Shown here: piece by piece, positions 19,127-28,384 of the stretch
How the letters are laid out: each line of letters starts with the position of its first letter
Numbering within the stretch: the stretch's first letter is position 1
DNA from: Candidatus Gastranaerophilales bacterium
GTDB taxonomy: Bacteria > Cyanobacteriota > Vampirovibrionia > Gastranaerophilales > Gastranaerophilaceae
DNA length: 64,000 bases
Reading direction: 5' to 3'
Assembly: GCA_944324945.1 (NCBI GenBank)
Contig: CALUYE010000001.1
Location: 186,001 to 250,000 of the forward strand
The notes under the pieces: generated by a model
The model's input: only the letters and a program-made list of their open reading frames with translations
Databases searched by the model: none
What the model was told of the DNA's origin: nothing
Position numbers and translations under genes: made by a program

Positions 19127-22100
19127 ATTTAAATATATCCATCAATTTCTTTTTTCTGTAGTTTGTGATTGTGTCGTAGTCTAGGTGGGGGGATTTGTCG
19201 TAGACGCGGTAGGCTTTTAGGAAGGCGTTGGCGGTGTCGATTGAGGTGAAGCTTGGGACGCCGTAGATTTGTGCTATTGTTCTTATTTGAAAGCCTGCGT
19301 TTTGAGAATTTTTGCCTGTTGTCGGTGTGTTTATAATAAAGCTCAAGCGTCCGTTTTTCATACGTTTTTGAAGTTTATCAATCATGAATTTTTCTATCAT
19401 TTTAGATGGAATTCCGTTCTTTTCAAGGAATTTGTGTGTTCCCCAGGTTGCCATGATGAAAAATCCCTGTTTGAACAATTTTTTAACCATGGGAAGTGCC
19501 TGTTGTTTACAGTGATCGTTTAGAGAAACAAGAACCCTTTGTTTTGAATTTGAAAATTTGTAGCCGCCTGCTAAAAATGCTTTGTATAGGGCTTTTTTGT
19601 AAGTTTTATCTATTCCTAAAACCTCGCCTGTAGATTTCATTTCAGGAGCAAGGGCAGGATCTATTCTGTTTAATTTTTGCCAAGAGAATACGGGCATTTT
19701 GACGCTTACAAGGTTTGATTTTTTGTATAAACCAACGCCATACCCTGAGCGTCTTATTGATTTACCCAAAATTGCGCGGATTGCGATTTTAACCATGGGG
19801 ATTCCCGTAACTTTACTCATTATGGGAACCGTTCTTGAGGCTCTCGGGTTAACTTCGATAACGTATACTTTATCATCTTTTATGATGAATTGAATGTTCA
19901 TTAAACCTTTAATATTTAATTTTCTTGCGATTTGAGTTGCGTATTTTACAAGAATTTTTTCATTTTTTCTTGAAATATTCTGGCTTGGATAAATGCTCAT
20001 TGAATCGCCTGAATGCACCCCGGCGCGTTCGATATGTTCGCAAATACCCGGGATTAAAATGTCTCTGCCGTCGCTTATGGCATCAAGTTCAACTTCCTGT
20101 CCTTCAAGGTATTGATCTATTAAAACAGGGTGTTCGTTTGAAAATTTAAATGCTTCGTTGATATATGTCAATAATTCATCATCGTTATATACAACCTGCA
20201 TGCCTCTGCCGCCGATTACGTAACTCGGGCGGACTAAAACGGGGTATCCTAATTCTTTAACTGCATTTAGTGCCTGTGTAGCATTTGTTACGGCAACTCC
20301 TTTGGGCTGTGCTATATTTAATTCTTTTAAAAGTTTTTCAAAAACTTTCCTGTCTTCAGTTGCATTTATGCTTTTTAAGCTTGTACCGAGGATTTTAATT
20401 CCGAGTTCATCCAGTTTTTCTGCAAGGTTAATGGCGGTTTGACCTCCGAATTGGACAAGAACGCCTTTGGGATTTTCTTTTTTTATAATATTCATAACGT
20501 TTTCGATATTCATAGGCTCAAAATAAAGCCTTGTCGCAATATCGAAATCGGTTGATAGTGTTTCCGGGTTAGAATTTATCATAACCGATTCATAGCCTTG
20601 ATTTCTTATCTCAAGTGCCGCATGGACGGAACAGTAGTCAAATTCAATACCCTGACCTATTCTAATCGGCCCTGAACCAAGTACGACAATATTTTCTTTT
20701 GATTCATCTTTGTATTTTTTGAGTTCGCATTCTTCATTGTATGTTGAATAAAAATACGGAGTTTTTGCACTGAATTCTGCAGCGCAGGTGTCAACAATTT
20801 TAAATGATGCATCAACATTATATTCTTTTAAAATATGTTCGGGTGTTGATGAAAATCTCGATATTTCTTCATCTAAAAAGCCCATTTCTTTGGCTTTTAT
20901 GTATAGTTCTTTATCGAGTTTTGAATTTATAAGTAAATTTTCTATCTCGACAATTTCTTTAATTTTAGCTACAAACCATTTGTCGATTTTTGTAATTTTA
21001 CACAATTCATCAATCTCAATTCCGTTATTTATGGCCTGGGCAAGTCTGAAAATTCTTCTGTCGTCTTGAATATACAGTTCTTTTAAAAGCTCTTCATTTT
21101 TTAATTTGTCAAAACCTCTGTGCAAAAGTCCTAAATAACGTTCCTCAAGTGAAGCGACGGCTTTTTTGAATGCGGAATTAAATGTTCTTCCGATAGCCAT
21201 AATCTCGCCCGTTGCTTTCATTTTGGTGCCTAAAATTCTATCGCCTGTTGAAAATTTGTCAAAAGGCCATTTTGGAATTTTGACGACAACATAGTCAAGA
21301 GCCGGTTCAAACGCTGCCGTTGTTCCCGTTATTGAATTTTTGATTTCGGATAGATTATATCCTATGGCAATTTTTGTAGACATTTTTGCAATTGGGTATC
21401 CCGTTGCTTTGGATGCAAGTGCGGATGAGCGCGAGACTCTGGGGTTTACTTCAATTACGTAGTATTGATTTGATTTAGTATCAAGCGCAAATTGAACGTT
21501 GCACCCGCCTTCGATTTTAAGCGCTCTTATGATTTTAATTGCGCTTGAGCGCAGCATTTGAAATTCGTTATTTGTCAATGTCTGACTCGGAGCTACAACA
21601 AAGCTGTCGCCCGTGTGGATACCTATCGGGTCAATATTTTCCATATTACAAATAATTATACAGGTATCGTTTGCGTCTCTTAAAACTTCATATTCTATTT
21701 CTTTAAAGCCTGCTATTGATTTTTCAACAAGTACTTGATTAATTGGCGATTGAGAAAGTCCTGTATAGACTATTTGTTCATATTCTTCTTTATTTCTTGC
21801 AATACCGCCGCCTGAACCGCCTAAAGTGAAAGCAGGTCTTATAATAATCGGAAAACCTATTCTTTCGCTGAATTTCAGTGCTTCTTCATAACTTGAAACG
21901 ATTTCGCTTTCAGGAATAGGTTCACCTATATCCTGCATTAATTTTTTAAACAGTTCTCTGTCTTCTGCCTGTCTTATTGAATTAATATCCGTTCCTAAAA
22001 TTTTTACGTTGAATTCTTCTAAAACGCCTGCTTTATCTAATTCACAGGCTAAATTAAGAGCGGTTTGTCCGCCAAGAGTAGCAATTAAACCTTGCGGACG

Positions 22101-22340
22101 CTCTTTTTTAATTACTTCTCTTAAACATTCAACGGTTAAAGGTTCAATATATACTTTGGATGCTATTTGTTCATCCGTCATAATAGTAGCCGGATTAGAA
22201 TTAACAAGGACTACTTCTATATTTTCTTCGCTTAAAGCACGACATGCCTGAACGCCTGCGTAATCAAATTCCGCTGCCTGTCCGATTACAATCGGACCTG
22301 AGCCTATTACAAGAATTTTTTTAAGAGATTTATTTTTCAT
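19125..22340 (-). CDS. carB: Carbamoyl-phosphate synthase large subunit
   Basis: Makes carbamoyl phosphate from bicarbonate, ammonia and two ATP for pyrimidine and arginine synthesis. At 1071 residues it is full length. It has two homologous ATP-grasp halves (GSGPIVIGQAAEFDYAG near residue 12; GSGPIRIGQGIEFDYCSVHA near residue 553), glycine-rich loops (LGGSGGGIA; IGGRGMQVV), and a C-terminal methylglyoxal-synthase-like allosteric domain (residues about 930-1071). It is the last gene of the pyr operon and overlaps carA by 11 bases. Its 3' end lies within the terminator shared with pgk. Confidence 0.97.
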   Translation of the reverse strand: MKNKSLKKILVIGSGPIVIGQAAEFDYAGVQACRALSEENIEVVLVNSNPATIMTDEQIASKVYIEPLTVECLREVIKKERPQGLIATLGGQTALNLACELDKAGVLEEFNVKILGTDINSIRQAEDRELFKKLMQDIGEPIPESEIVSSYEEALKFSERIGFPIIIRPAFTLGGSGGGIARNKEEYEQIVYTGLSQSPINQVLVEKSIAGFKEIEYEVLRDANDTCIIICNMENIDPIGIHTGDSFVVAPSQTLTNNEFQMLRSSAIKIIRALKIEGGCNVQFALDTKSNQYYVIEVNPRVSRSSALASKATGYPIAKMSTKIAIGYNLSEIKNSITGTTAAFEPALDYVVVKIPKWPFDKFSTGDRILGTKMKATGEIMAIGRTFNSAFKKAVASLEERYLGLLHRGFDKLKNEELLKELYIQDDRRIFRLAQAINNGIEIDELCKITKIDKWFVAKIKEIVEIENLLINSKLDKELYIKAKEMGFLDEEISRFSSTPEHILKEYNVDASFKIVDTCAAEFSAKTPYFYSTYNEECELKKYKDESKENIVVLGSGPIRIGQGIEFDYCSVHAALEIRNQGYESVMINSNPETLSTDFDIATRLYFEPMNIENVMNIIKKENPKGVLVQFGGQTAINLAEKLDELGIKILGTSLKSINATEDRKVFEKLLKELNIAQPKGVAVTNATQALNAVKELGYPVLVRPSYVIGGRGMQVVYNDDELLTYINEAFKFSNEHPVLIDQYLEGQEVELDAISDGRDILIPGICEHIERAGVHSGDSMSIYPSQNISRKNEKILVKYATQIARKLNIKGLMNIQFIIKDDKVYVIEVNPRASRTVPIMSKVTGIPMVKIAIRAILGKSIRRSGYGVGLYKKSNLVSVKMPVFSWQKLNRIDPALAPEMKSTGEVLGIDKTYKKALYKAFLAGGYKFSNSKQRVLVSLNDHCKQQALPMVKKLFKQGFFIMATWGTHKFLEKNGIPSKMIEKFMIDKLQKRMKNGRLSFIINTPTTGKNSQNAGFQIRTIAQIYGVPSFTSIDTANAFLKAYRVYDKSPHLDYDTITNYRKKKLMDIFK

Positions 22341-23436
22341 TTCTTACCTCGTTAATTCTGTTTGTTTTTTTATTTAAAATATTTATCCATTCATCAAAAA
22401 TAATTGATGCGTCGTTTGGCCCCGGTTTTGCTTCGGGGTGGAATTGAACCGCATAAACTTTCATCCCCTCAATTTCAAAGCCTTCAAGGGTATTATCGTT
22501 TAAATTTTTATATGTCGGTCTTATGATTTTGGGTAATTCTTTTATATCAACCGCATAACCGTGATTTTGGCTTGTTATCATAACTTTATTATTTTCTAAA
22601 TTAATAACGGGATGATTTGCACCTCTGTGTCCGTATTTTAATTTATAAGTAACAGCGCCTGCAGCAAGTGCAAGTAATTGATAACCCAGGCATATTCCAA
22701 AAATCGGAATCTGCCCCATCATTTTTTTAACTTCTTCAATTTGAAATCTGTAATCAGCAGGATCCCCGGGGCCGTTTGATAAAAATACGGCATCGTAATT
22801 TGAGGATAAAATTTCATTTGCCGTGGTAGAGGCAGGATATACGGTTATTTTACATCCTCTTTTTGCCAAAGACTCAATAATTCCTTCTTTGGCGCCGTAA
22901 TCCATAAACGCCATGTTAATTGTGCCTTCTTTATTGTATTCATAGCTTTTATCGCACGTTACTTCATCTAAAAGCGTTGGTAAAGTTTTGAAATTTTGTA
23001 TTTTTTTAATTTTTTCTTTAATAAATTCTTCATCAACATCGTTTGAAGTAATAAAAGCGCTCATGGTTCCCGCTTCTCTTATTTTTTCTACAAGCGAGCG
23101 GGTATCGATATTATCAAGAGCTATTATGTTATTTTCCTTAAAGTACTCTGAAATATTCTTTTGAGATAAATAGTGGCTTTCTTGATTACAGAAATCTTTT
23201 GCAATCATACCAAGCATCTGCGGTTTTTTTGATTCAAAATCAAAATCGTTTATACCGTAATTTCCAATTTCGGGATATGTCATAACAACAATTTGTTTAG
23301 CATAAGAAGGATCGGTTAAAATTTCCTGATAACCTGCCATGGAAGTATTAAAAACGATTTCACCTTCATAGCCTCCTATTGCACCTTTTGATTCTCCTTT
23401 TATAACGCTTCCGTCCTGAAGTATCAATGTACCCAT
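22330..23436 (-). CDS. carA: Carbamoyl-phosphate synthase small (glutaminase) subunit
   Basis: Class I glutamine amidotransferase that supplies ammonia to CarB. Length 368 is standard. The N-terminal CPSase small-chain domain has GYEGEIVFNTSMAGYQEILTDPSY. The C-terminal amidotransferase has the nucleophile Cys in PIFGICLGYQLLALAAG, the GHRGANHPV loop, SQNHGYAVD, and the catalytic His-Glu pair in QFHPEAKPGP. It is 17 bases after pyrF and overlaps carB. No separate carA promoter was evident, so it is read with the pyr operon. Confidence 0.97.
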   Translation of the reverse strand: MGTLILQDGSVIKGESKGAIGGYEGEIVFNTSMAGYQEILTDPSYAKQIVVMTYPEIGNYGINDFDFESKKPQMLGMIAKDFCNQESHYLSQKNISEYFKENNIIALDNIDTRSLVEKIREAGTMSAFITSNDVDEEFIKEKIKKIQNFKTLPTLLDEVTCDKSYEYNKEGTINMAFMDYGAKEGIIESLAKRGCKITVYPASTTANEILSSNYDAVFLSNGPGDPADYRFQIEEVKKMMGQIPIFGICLGYQLLALAAGAVTYKLKYGHRGANHPVINLENNKVMITSQNHGYAVDIKELPKIIRPTYKNLNDNTLEGFEIEGMKVYAVQFHPEAKPGPNDASIIFDEWINILNKKTNRINEVRNEK

Positions 23437-23453
23437 TTTTATTTCCTTTTCTT

Positions 23454-24182
23454 TTATAATTCTTTTATTTCTTCATAAACTTTTTTTATTGCTTCAATTT
23501 TATCTTCGCTTTTTGTTATTGCTCTTCCTAAAACTATATAATCCGCTCCGTCATTAATAGCACTTGAGGGTGTTGCTATTCTTTTTTGATCGTTTTTAGA
23601 TGACCATAAGGGTCTTATACCAGGAGTTAGGACAATAAAATCTTCTCCCAGTTCTTTTTTTATAATTTTTAGTTCATGGGCTGATGCGACTACACCGTCT
23701 AAACCTGCTTCTTTAGCGTTTTTAGCAAGCTGTAAGACCATATTTTCCACACTGTTTTTGTTTAAAAGTTCTTTTTCTAAAATATTTTCATTTATACTTG
23801 TTAAAATTGTAACCGCTAAAATTAAAGGGGCTTGTTTATTATATTTTTGAGCGGCTTCAAGAGCACCTTTTTTTGCCGAGCGCATCATTTCAATCCCGCC
23901 TGTTGCGTGGACATTAAAGAAATTTGCTCCGTTTTTTATGATGTTATAAGAAGCTTTTTCAACAGTGTTTGGAATATCGTGCAGTTTAACATCTAAAAAG
24001 AAATTTGAATTTTTTTCTTTTATATAATTTATAATCTCAAGCCCGTATCCGCAAAACAATTGCAGACCTACTTTAAAAGTTCCTATATATTCACCCAATT
24101 CATCAACTAATTTTTTTGCTTCGTCAATTTCTTCAACATCAAGCGCTAAAACCAGCTTTTTTTTGATTTCTTCATTGTTCAT
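23454..24182 (-). CDS. pyrF: Orotidine 5'-phosphate decarboxylase
   Basis: Last step to UMP. The 242-residue TIM barrel starts KKLVLALDVEEIDEAKKLVDEL and carries the catalytic Asp-Lys-Asp array in FFLDVKLHDIPNTV. The phosphate-binding end reads LTPGIRPLWSSKNDQKRIATP, followed by ADYIVLGRAI. This is the bacterial PyrF group with a compact barrel. It overlaps pyrC by 11 bases and is followed by carA. Confidence 0.96.
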   Translation of the reverse strand: MNNEEIKKKLVLALDVEEIDEAKKLVDELGEYIGTFKVGLQLFCGYGLEIINYIKEKNSNFFLDVKLHDIPNTVEKASYNIIKNGANFFNVHATGGIEMMRSAKKGALEAAQKYNKQAPLILAVTILTSINENILEKELLNKNSVENMVLQLAKNAKEAGLDGVVASAHELKIIKKELGEDFIVLTPGIRPLWSSKNDQKRIATPSSAINDGADYIVLGRAITKSEDKIEAIKKVYEEIKEL

Positions 24183-25173
24183 AAATAATTCTTCCTTTTA
24201 ATTTCATGCCTTTATATGGAGATACCTTGCATTTTGTTTTAAATAAAGTAGGTGCCACAAGCCATTGTTCGTCAAGGGCTGCTTTTATCATTTTTGTGTT
24301 GTGGATTTTTAAGATTTTTCTCGGGTTATAGGCTAATTTTTCTAAGGTTTTGTCAAGTCCCAAAAGTTCATAAGATAGTGAAAACGCTGTTTCTAAGCCT
24401 GTTATTCCGTTTGGAGCTTCACTGTAAGGAGACAATTTTTCGGCATTGGAATGCGGGGCATGGTCTGTTGCAATAACATCAATGGTATTGTCAAAAAGCC
24501 CGTCCATAATTGCTCTTTTATCCGCTTCATCTCCTAAAGGAGGATTCATTTTAAAAGTTCCCGTATTATCAATATCGTTTTTTGTAAAAGTAAAATAATG
24601 AGGAGCAGTCTCTGCGCTCAAGTTTTTCAAGCCTTTGCGCTTTGCTTTTCTTATTAATTCGACGCTTTCTTTTTTTGATACATGACAAAAATGCAGTCTC
24701 GGGCAAAAGCCTGATTTTATTACACGTTCGAATAATTCAATCTGCCAGTTTATTTCGTTTGTTTCATCTTCGCAATGAGATAAAATCAATTCTTCGCTTT
24801 TCAGTGCTTCCAAAAATACATCTTTATCTAAAATAGGCAAGCCGTCATTTGAAAAAGCTATGGCACCTGCTTGTTTTAATTCTTTAAAGTTAACAAGTTC
24901 CCCTGAATTTAAATTTTTTGTAACTGCTGCAACGGGATATATGTCAAAATGATATTTTTTTGCTTTTGATAAAATCTCTTTAATCACTTTAACATTGTCA
25001 GCAACAGGGTTGGTATTAGGCATTGTGCAAACCCCCAAAAAGCCTCCCGCTCTGGCTGCTTTTATCCCTGTTTCTATTGTTTCTTTATATTCAAAACCGG
25101 GTTCTCTAAAATGCACATGCATATCTATAAATGAAGGTATGGTTGTGATTTTGTAATTTTTTTCTTTAATCAT
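24172..25173 (-). CDS. pyrC: Dihydroorotase, class I, lacking the N-terminal barrel strands
   Basis: Cyclises carbamoyl aspartate to dihydroorotate. Active-site motifs are intact: metal ligands HVHFREPG, MPNTNP, AFSNDGLP, ILSHCEDE, HFCHVSK, and ATDHAPHS, with the substrate loop PNGITGLETA. The protein has only 333 residues, while class I enzymes are usually about 420-430. It begins 13 residues before PSFIDMHVH, so the N-terminal half of the composite beta domain is missing; the C-terminal half (LKGRIIYEQ) is present. Only 1 base separates it from pyrB, so no upstream coding has been lost by a simple frameshift. It is probably active, with a trimmed side domain. Confidence 0.93.
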   Translation of the reverse strand: MIKEKNYKITTIPSFIDMHVHFREPGFEYKETIETGIKAARAGGFLGVCTMPNTNPVADNVKVIKEILSKAKKYHFDIYPVAAVTKNLNSGELVNFKELKQAGAIAFSNDGLPILDKDVFLEALKSEELILSHCEDETNEINWQIELFERVIKSGFCPRLHFCHVSKKESVELIRKAKRKGLKNLSAETAPHYFTFTKNDIDNTGTFKMNPPLGDEADKRAIMDGLFDNTIDVIATDHAPHSNAEKLSPYSEAPNGITGLETAFSLSYELLGLDKTLEKLAYNPRKILKIHNTKMIKAALDEQWLVAPTLFKTKCKVSPYKGMKLKGRIIYEQ

Positions 25174-25174
25174 T

Positions 25175-26065
25175 TTAATATCCCTGAGAAGATAAAATCA
25201 TATCTAATACCGCCATTCTGACAAATACGCCGTTTCTTGCCTGATTTAGAATAGTGCGTGCATTTTGTGTTTCTAAAACATCGCTTCTAATTTCAATATC
25301 ACGGTTTATCGGCCCCGGATGCATTAAAACTGCAGCATAGGGAAGATTTTCTTTCGTAATTTGAAATTTCTCAATATATTCACTAAAGTTAATCTTTTCT
25401 TCAATTCTTTCTTTTTGGATTCTTAAAGGCATAATAATATCGGCTTCTTCAAAAGCCTCTTTAAGAGAGTTAAAATATTCAACTCCTTCAATTTTTTCGC
25501 CCATGAAAATATCGTCGCTTAAACATCTTATATTCATATTGGCTTTTTTAAATATTTCAATATCCGATTTTGCAACGCGCGAATGTGCAATATCTCCGAC
25601 TATTGTTACGGTTTTACCTTTTAAATCCATGAAGTGTTTTTTAAGTGTATAAAAATCAAGAAGCGCTTGCGTGGGGTGAGCGCTTTTGCCGCTTCCCGCG
25701 TTGACAAAAGAAATATCTTGAAAATATTTCTTTTTGCTGAGTTCAAAAATTAAATCATCATCGCTGTGTCTTAAAATAACAAGATTCATCCCGATTGCGC
25801 ACAGATTATTTATCGTGTCAAAAATTTCTTCTCCTTTTGATATTGAAGATGAATTTGCGCAAAAATCGTATTTATTTGCATGGATTTTATTTGACGCCAT
25901 TTCAAAAGACATTTTTGTTCTTGTTGAATTTTCAAAAAACATATTTACAATGTGGGCGTTTAGATGGTTTGATTTTCTTATTCCTTTTTCAAACTCGTTT
26001 GCGCGAAAATAAATTTGATTGATTTCATCGTTTGATAAACTTTTAATATCCAGTAAATGTTTCAT
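25175..26065 (-). CDS. pyrB: Aspartate carbamoyltransferase catalytic subunit
   Basis: Condenses carbamoyl phosphate and aspartate. The 296-residue protein has the carbamoyl-phosphate loop FFENSTRTKMSFEMA, the 80s loop SSSISKGE, AHPTQALLDFYTL, the Asp-binding segment PLRIQKERIE, and MHPGPINRDIEI. No regulatory pyrI is present in the window, so the enzyme is probably of the unregulated or PyrC-associated type (inference). It overlaps pyrE by 1 base and precedes pyrC by 1 base, a pairing consistent with a physical ATCase-DHOase complex as known in some bacteria. Confidence 0.96.
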   Translation of the reverse strand: MKHLLDIKSLSNDEINQIYFRANEFEKGIRKSNHLNAHIVNMFFENSTRTKMSFEMASNKIHANKYDFCANSSSISKGEEIFDTINNLCAIGMNLVILRHSDDDLIFELSKKKYFQDISFVNAGSGKSAHPTQALLDFYTLKKHFMDLKGKTVTIVGDIAHSRVAKSDIEIFKKANMNIRCLSDDIFMGEKIEGVEYFNSLKEAFEEADIIMPLRIQKERIEEKINFSEYIEKFQITKENLPYAAVLMHPGPINRDIEIRSDVLETQNARTILNQARNGVFVRMAVLDMILSSQGY

Positions 26066-26634
26066 TATTTTCTGCTCCCCGGTTTAACAAGTTCAATACC
26101 TTTTTTGCATAAAGGACAATCCTTGGCTTCATAAGTAACAGGGCTTGATTTTAAAAGGGAATAAATTTTAAATTCGCTGTCAAGTTTACCTTGAGTCCTG
26201 TCTACAATACAGCCTACTCCTTTTATTTCGCAATCAAATTCCTTTAGTGCTTCTTTTGTTTCAAAAACAGTACGTGCTGTTGTTATTACATCTTCAATAA
26301 TAACTATTCTTTCTCCCTTTTCGATTTTATAGCCGCGTCTTAATTGCATTATATTATCTTTTCGCTCGACAAAAAGGTTTCTTTTTTTTGCTTGACGCGC
26401 AACTTCATAACCGAATATAACAGCGCCTATTGCGGGAGCTACAATTGTATCAAAGTCTATTTCTTCCAATTTTTTTGCTAATTTGTATGCTAATTTTTCA
26501 ACAACATCGGGATACTGGTATAATTTTGCACATTGAAAATATGTATCGGAATGCAGTCCTGAAGTAAGGCAAAAATGCCCCGATAAAAGTCCTTCGTATT
26601 TAATTAAAAGTTCTTTTACATCAATATTATCCAT
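26065..26634 (-). CDS. pyrE: Orotate phosphoribosyltransferase
   Basis: Adds ribose-5-phosphate from PRPP to orotate. The 189-residue protein has the family fold with SGLHSDTYFQCAKLYQYP and an unusual PRPP loop, IVIIEDVITTARTVFETKEAL, where the common TTGGS reads TTART. The C-terminus, CPLCKKGIELVKPGSRK, matches the short-form (Thermus/Aquifex-like) PyrE branch. It overlaps pyrD by 8 bases and pyrB by 1. The ED acid pair that holds the PRPP ribose is intact, so activity is expected. Confidence 0.94.
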   Translation of the reverse strand: MDNIDVKELLIKYEGLLSGHFCLTSGLHSDTYFQCAKLYQYPDVVEKLAYKLAKKLEEIDFDTIVAPAIGAVIFGYEVARQAKKRNLFVERKDNIMQLRRGYKIEKGERIVIIEDVITTARTVFETKEALKEFDCEIKGVGCIVDRTQGKLDSEFKIYSLLKSSPVTYEAKDCPLCKKGIELVKPGSRK

Positions 26635-27568
26635 TAAGTATTGCTCCTTTTAAAGTTTCAAAATCATAAAAATTATTTTTTTCCATAAATTCGCACAATT
26701 CTAAAGCCAAAGAAGTACAAATTGAAGGAGTTTGAAAATTTGCGGTTCCGATTTGAAAAGCATCTGCACCCGCTAAAATAAATTCAAATAAATCGCTTAA
26801 TTTACAAATCCCGCCCATGGCAATAACAGGGATTTTAACGGCATTTTTAATTTGATTTACCATATAAAGTGCAACAGGTTTAATACAAGAACCCGATAGT
26901 CCCCCTTGAACCATTTTTTTGATAAATTTATTTCCGATATATTTAATATCAACTCCTAATCCTCTTAGGGTATTTATTGCGCTTATACAATCGGCGCCGC
27001 CTGATTCTGCTGCCATTGCAAGAGATTTAATATCAGAGGTGTTTGGAGATAATTTTACAATTAAAAATCCTTTGTAATTTTTTCTTATTTTAGATGTAAG
27101 AGAAAATAAACTTTCAGGGTTTAGCCCGAATTCTAAACATCCTTGTTTGACATTGGGACATGAAACATTTACTTCAAGCGCTTTTATTTCATTTTGAGAA
27201 GCAATAAGCGCAAGTTTTTCATAATCTTCAATTGTATTACCCGCTATATTTAATAAAAAATCAATCTTTTTTTCTTTTAAAACAGGTAATTTTTCTTTTA
27301 TAAAGTTTTCAATTCCGACATTTTCAAGCCCGATACGGTTAATCATGCCTCCCTGAACTTCAAAAATTCTGTCTCCGTCGTTTCCTAATCGTGATTCTAG
27401 TGTTATTCCTTTTGTTGAAATTGCGCCTAAGTAATCTAAATTAATAAAATCCGCATATTCGATATTGTATCCGTAAGTTCCAGATGCTCCTATAATCGGG
27501 GTTTTTAAAATCAGGGTGTTATTTGTTTTTTCGTTTTTTAAAACCGTTTTTAACTTTTCTATTCCCAT
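26627..27568 (-). CDS. pyrD: Dihydroorotate dehydrogenase B, catalytic subunit
   Basis: FMN enzyme oxidising dihydroorotate to orotate. The 313-residue TIM barrel has the FMN-binding start APIIGASGTYGYN-like (here TPIIGASGTYGYN), EVNVSCPNVKQG with the Cys base that defines class 1, KLSPNTSDI, and the phosphate-binding GGICKLSDLFEFILAGADAFQIG. The neighbouring pyrK shows this is class 1B, which passes electrons to NAD rather than fumarate or quinone. It overlaps pyrK by 10 bases and pyrE by 8. Confidence 0.96.
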   Translation of the reverse strand: MGIEKLKTVLKNEKTNNTLILKTPIIGASGTYGYNIEYADFINLDYLGAISTKGITLESRLGNDGDRIFEVQGGMINRIGLENVGIENFIKEKLPVLKEKKIDFLLNIAGNTIEDYEKLALIASQNEIKALEVNVSCPNVKQGCLEFGLNPESLFSLTSKIRKNYKGFLIVKLSPNTSDIKSLAMAAESGGADCISAINTLRGLGVDIKYIGNKFIKKMVQGGLSGSCIKPVALYMVNQIKNAVKIPVIAMGGICKLSDLFEFILAGADAFQIGTANFQTPSICTSLALELCEFMEKNNFYDFETLKGAILNG

Positions 27569-28287
27569 ATTATTTCACCCCCGAAAAACACAGGCCCGTC
27601 TTTACAAACAGAATAATTTTGAATTTTGTTGTTGCGAATTAATTTTATAACACATCCTCTGCAAACGCCGATTGAGCATGCCATAACTTTTTCAAGTGCA
27701 AGCTGTGAAGGGGTGTTTAATTTTGTTGAAAGTTCATCAACCATCTTTAAAACTACCTTAGGCCCGCAGGCATATATAAGCTCGATATTTTTTTCCTTAA
27801 TCAATTCTTCGATATTATCCATGACAGAACCGCCGATAACGGTTTTATCACTTCCTTTTATAATTTCATTTTCATTTTTAAAACCTGAAATTAAAAAGTT
27901 TTCTATATTTTTTTCATTTAATTCTTTTTTTAAAAACAGCATAGGCGCAATTCCTATACCGGCGCCTATTAGTAATGATTTTTTGTTTTCAATTTTAAAA
28001 CCGTTCCCTAAAGGAGCCAGAAAATCAATTTCATCTCCTTTTTTTAAATTTTTAAGGTAGCTTGTTCCTTCTCCTTTAAGTTTAAATAGAATTGTAGTTA
28101 AGCTTTCTTTTTCTTTTTTTTCAAAATCGCTTATGCTAAAAGGACGGCGCATGGTTTTATTGCCGCACAATATTGAAATAAACTGCGCAGGGTTTGCCCA
28201 TCTTAAATCTGATAAAATAACCATTTTATAAGTATCAAGCGCTATATTTTCAATTAATTCTATTTTTCCTTTGTAATCTTTTTTCAT
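27559..28287 (-). CDS. pyrK: Dihydroorotate dehydrogenase B, electron-transfer subunit
   Basis: Carries electrons from PyrD FMN through a [2Fe-2S] cluster and FAD to NAD. The 242-residue protein has the FAD-binding RPFSISDF, the NAD-binding LIGAGIGIAPMLFL, and a C-terminal cluster of Cys residues spaced C-x4-C-x2-C (CSIGVCRGC) plus a distal Cys (SVCKDGPVFFGGEI). It is the first gene of the pyr operon. AAAGG lies 5 bases before the ATG and only about 15 bases after a terminator-like hairpin, so transcripts must pass that hairpin to express the operon. Confidence 0.95.
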   Translation of the reverse strand: MKKDYKGKIELIENIALDTYKMVILSDLRWANPAQFISILCGNKTMRRPFSISDFEKKEKESLTTILFKLKGEGTSYLKNLKKGDEIDFLAPLGNGFKIENKKSLLIGAGIGIAPMLFLKKELNEKNIENFLISGFKNENEIIKGSDKTVIGGSVMDNIEELIKEKNIELIYACGPKVVLKMVDELSTKLNTPSQLALEKVMACSIGVCRGCVIKLIRNNKIQNYSVCKDGPVFFGGEIIWE

Positions 28288-28302
28288 TTTTGCCTTTATA
28301 TC

Positions 28303-28335
28303 AAAAAAAGGAAGGCGAAACGACCTTCCTTTTTA
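28303..28335 (-). terminator. Attenuator-like hairpin in the pyr operon leader
   Basis: On the minus strand an 11-bp stem (AAAAAGGAAGG with CCTTCCTTTTT; forward positions 28305-28315 and 28324-28334) is followed by a seven-T run (forward A run at 28303-28309, overlapping the arm). It ends 15 bases before pyrK, with no room for a promoter downstream. With the promoter at 28385-28413 upstream, this places an intrinsic terminator inside the operon leader, i.e. attenuation (inference). Confidence 0.75.
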
Positions 28336-28377
28336 TTTTATTTTATTAAATTTTGATGATTTTTTAATACTTTTCAT
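28333..28377 (-). CDS. Putative 14-residue leader peptide of the pyr operon
   Basis: An ATG 7 bases after the -10 box opens a 14-codon frame reading MKSIKKSSKFNKIK and ending in TAA at the base of the attenuator hairpin. It lacks a Shine-Dalgarno sequence but would be leaderless, as other genes here appear to be. In E. coli pyrBI a ribosome on the leader peptide blocks the terminator; the same logic could apply. Such a short AT-rich frame can arise by chance. Confidence 0.3.
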   Translation of the reverse strand: MKSIKKSSKFNKIK

Positions 28378-28384
28378 ACAAGTT

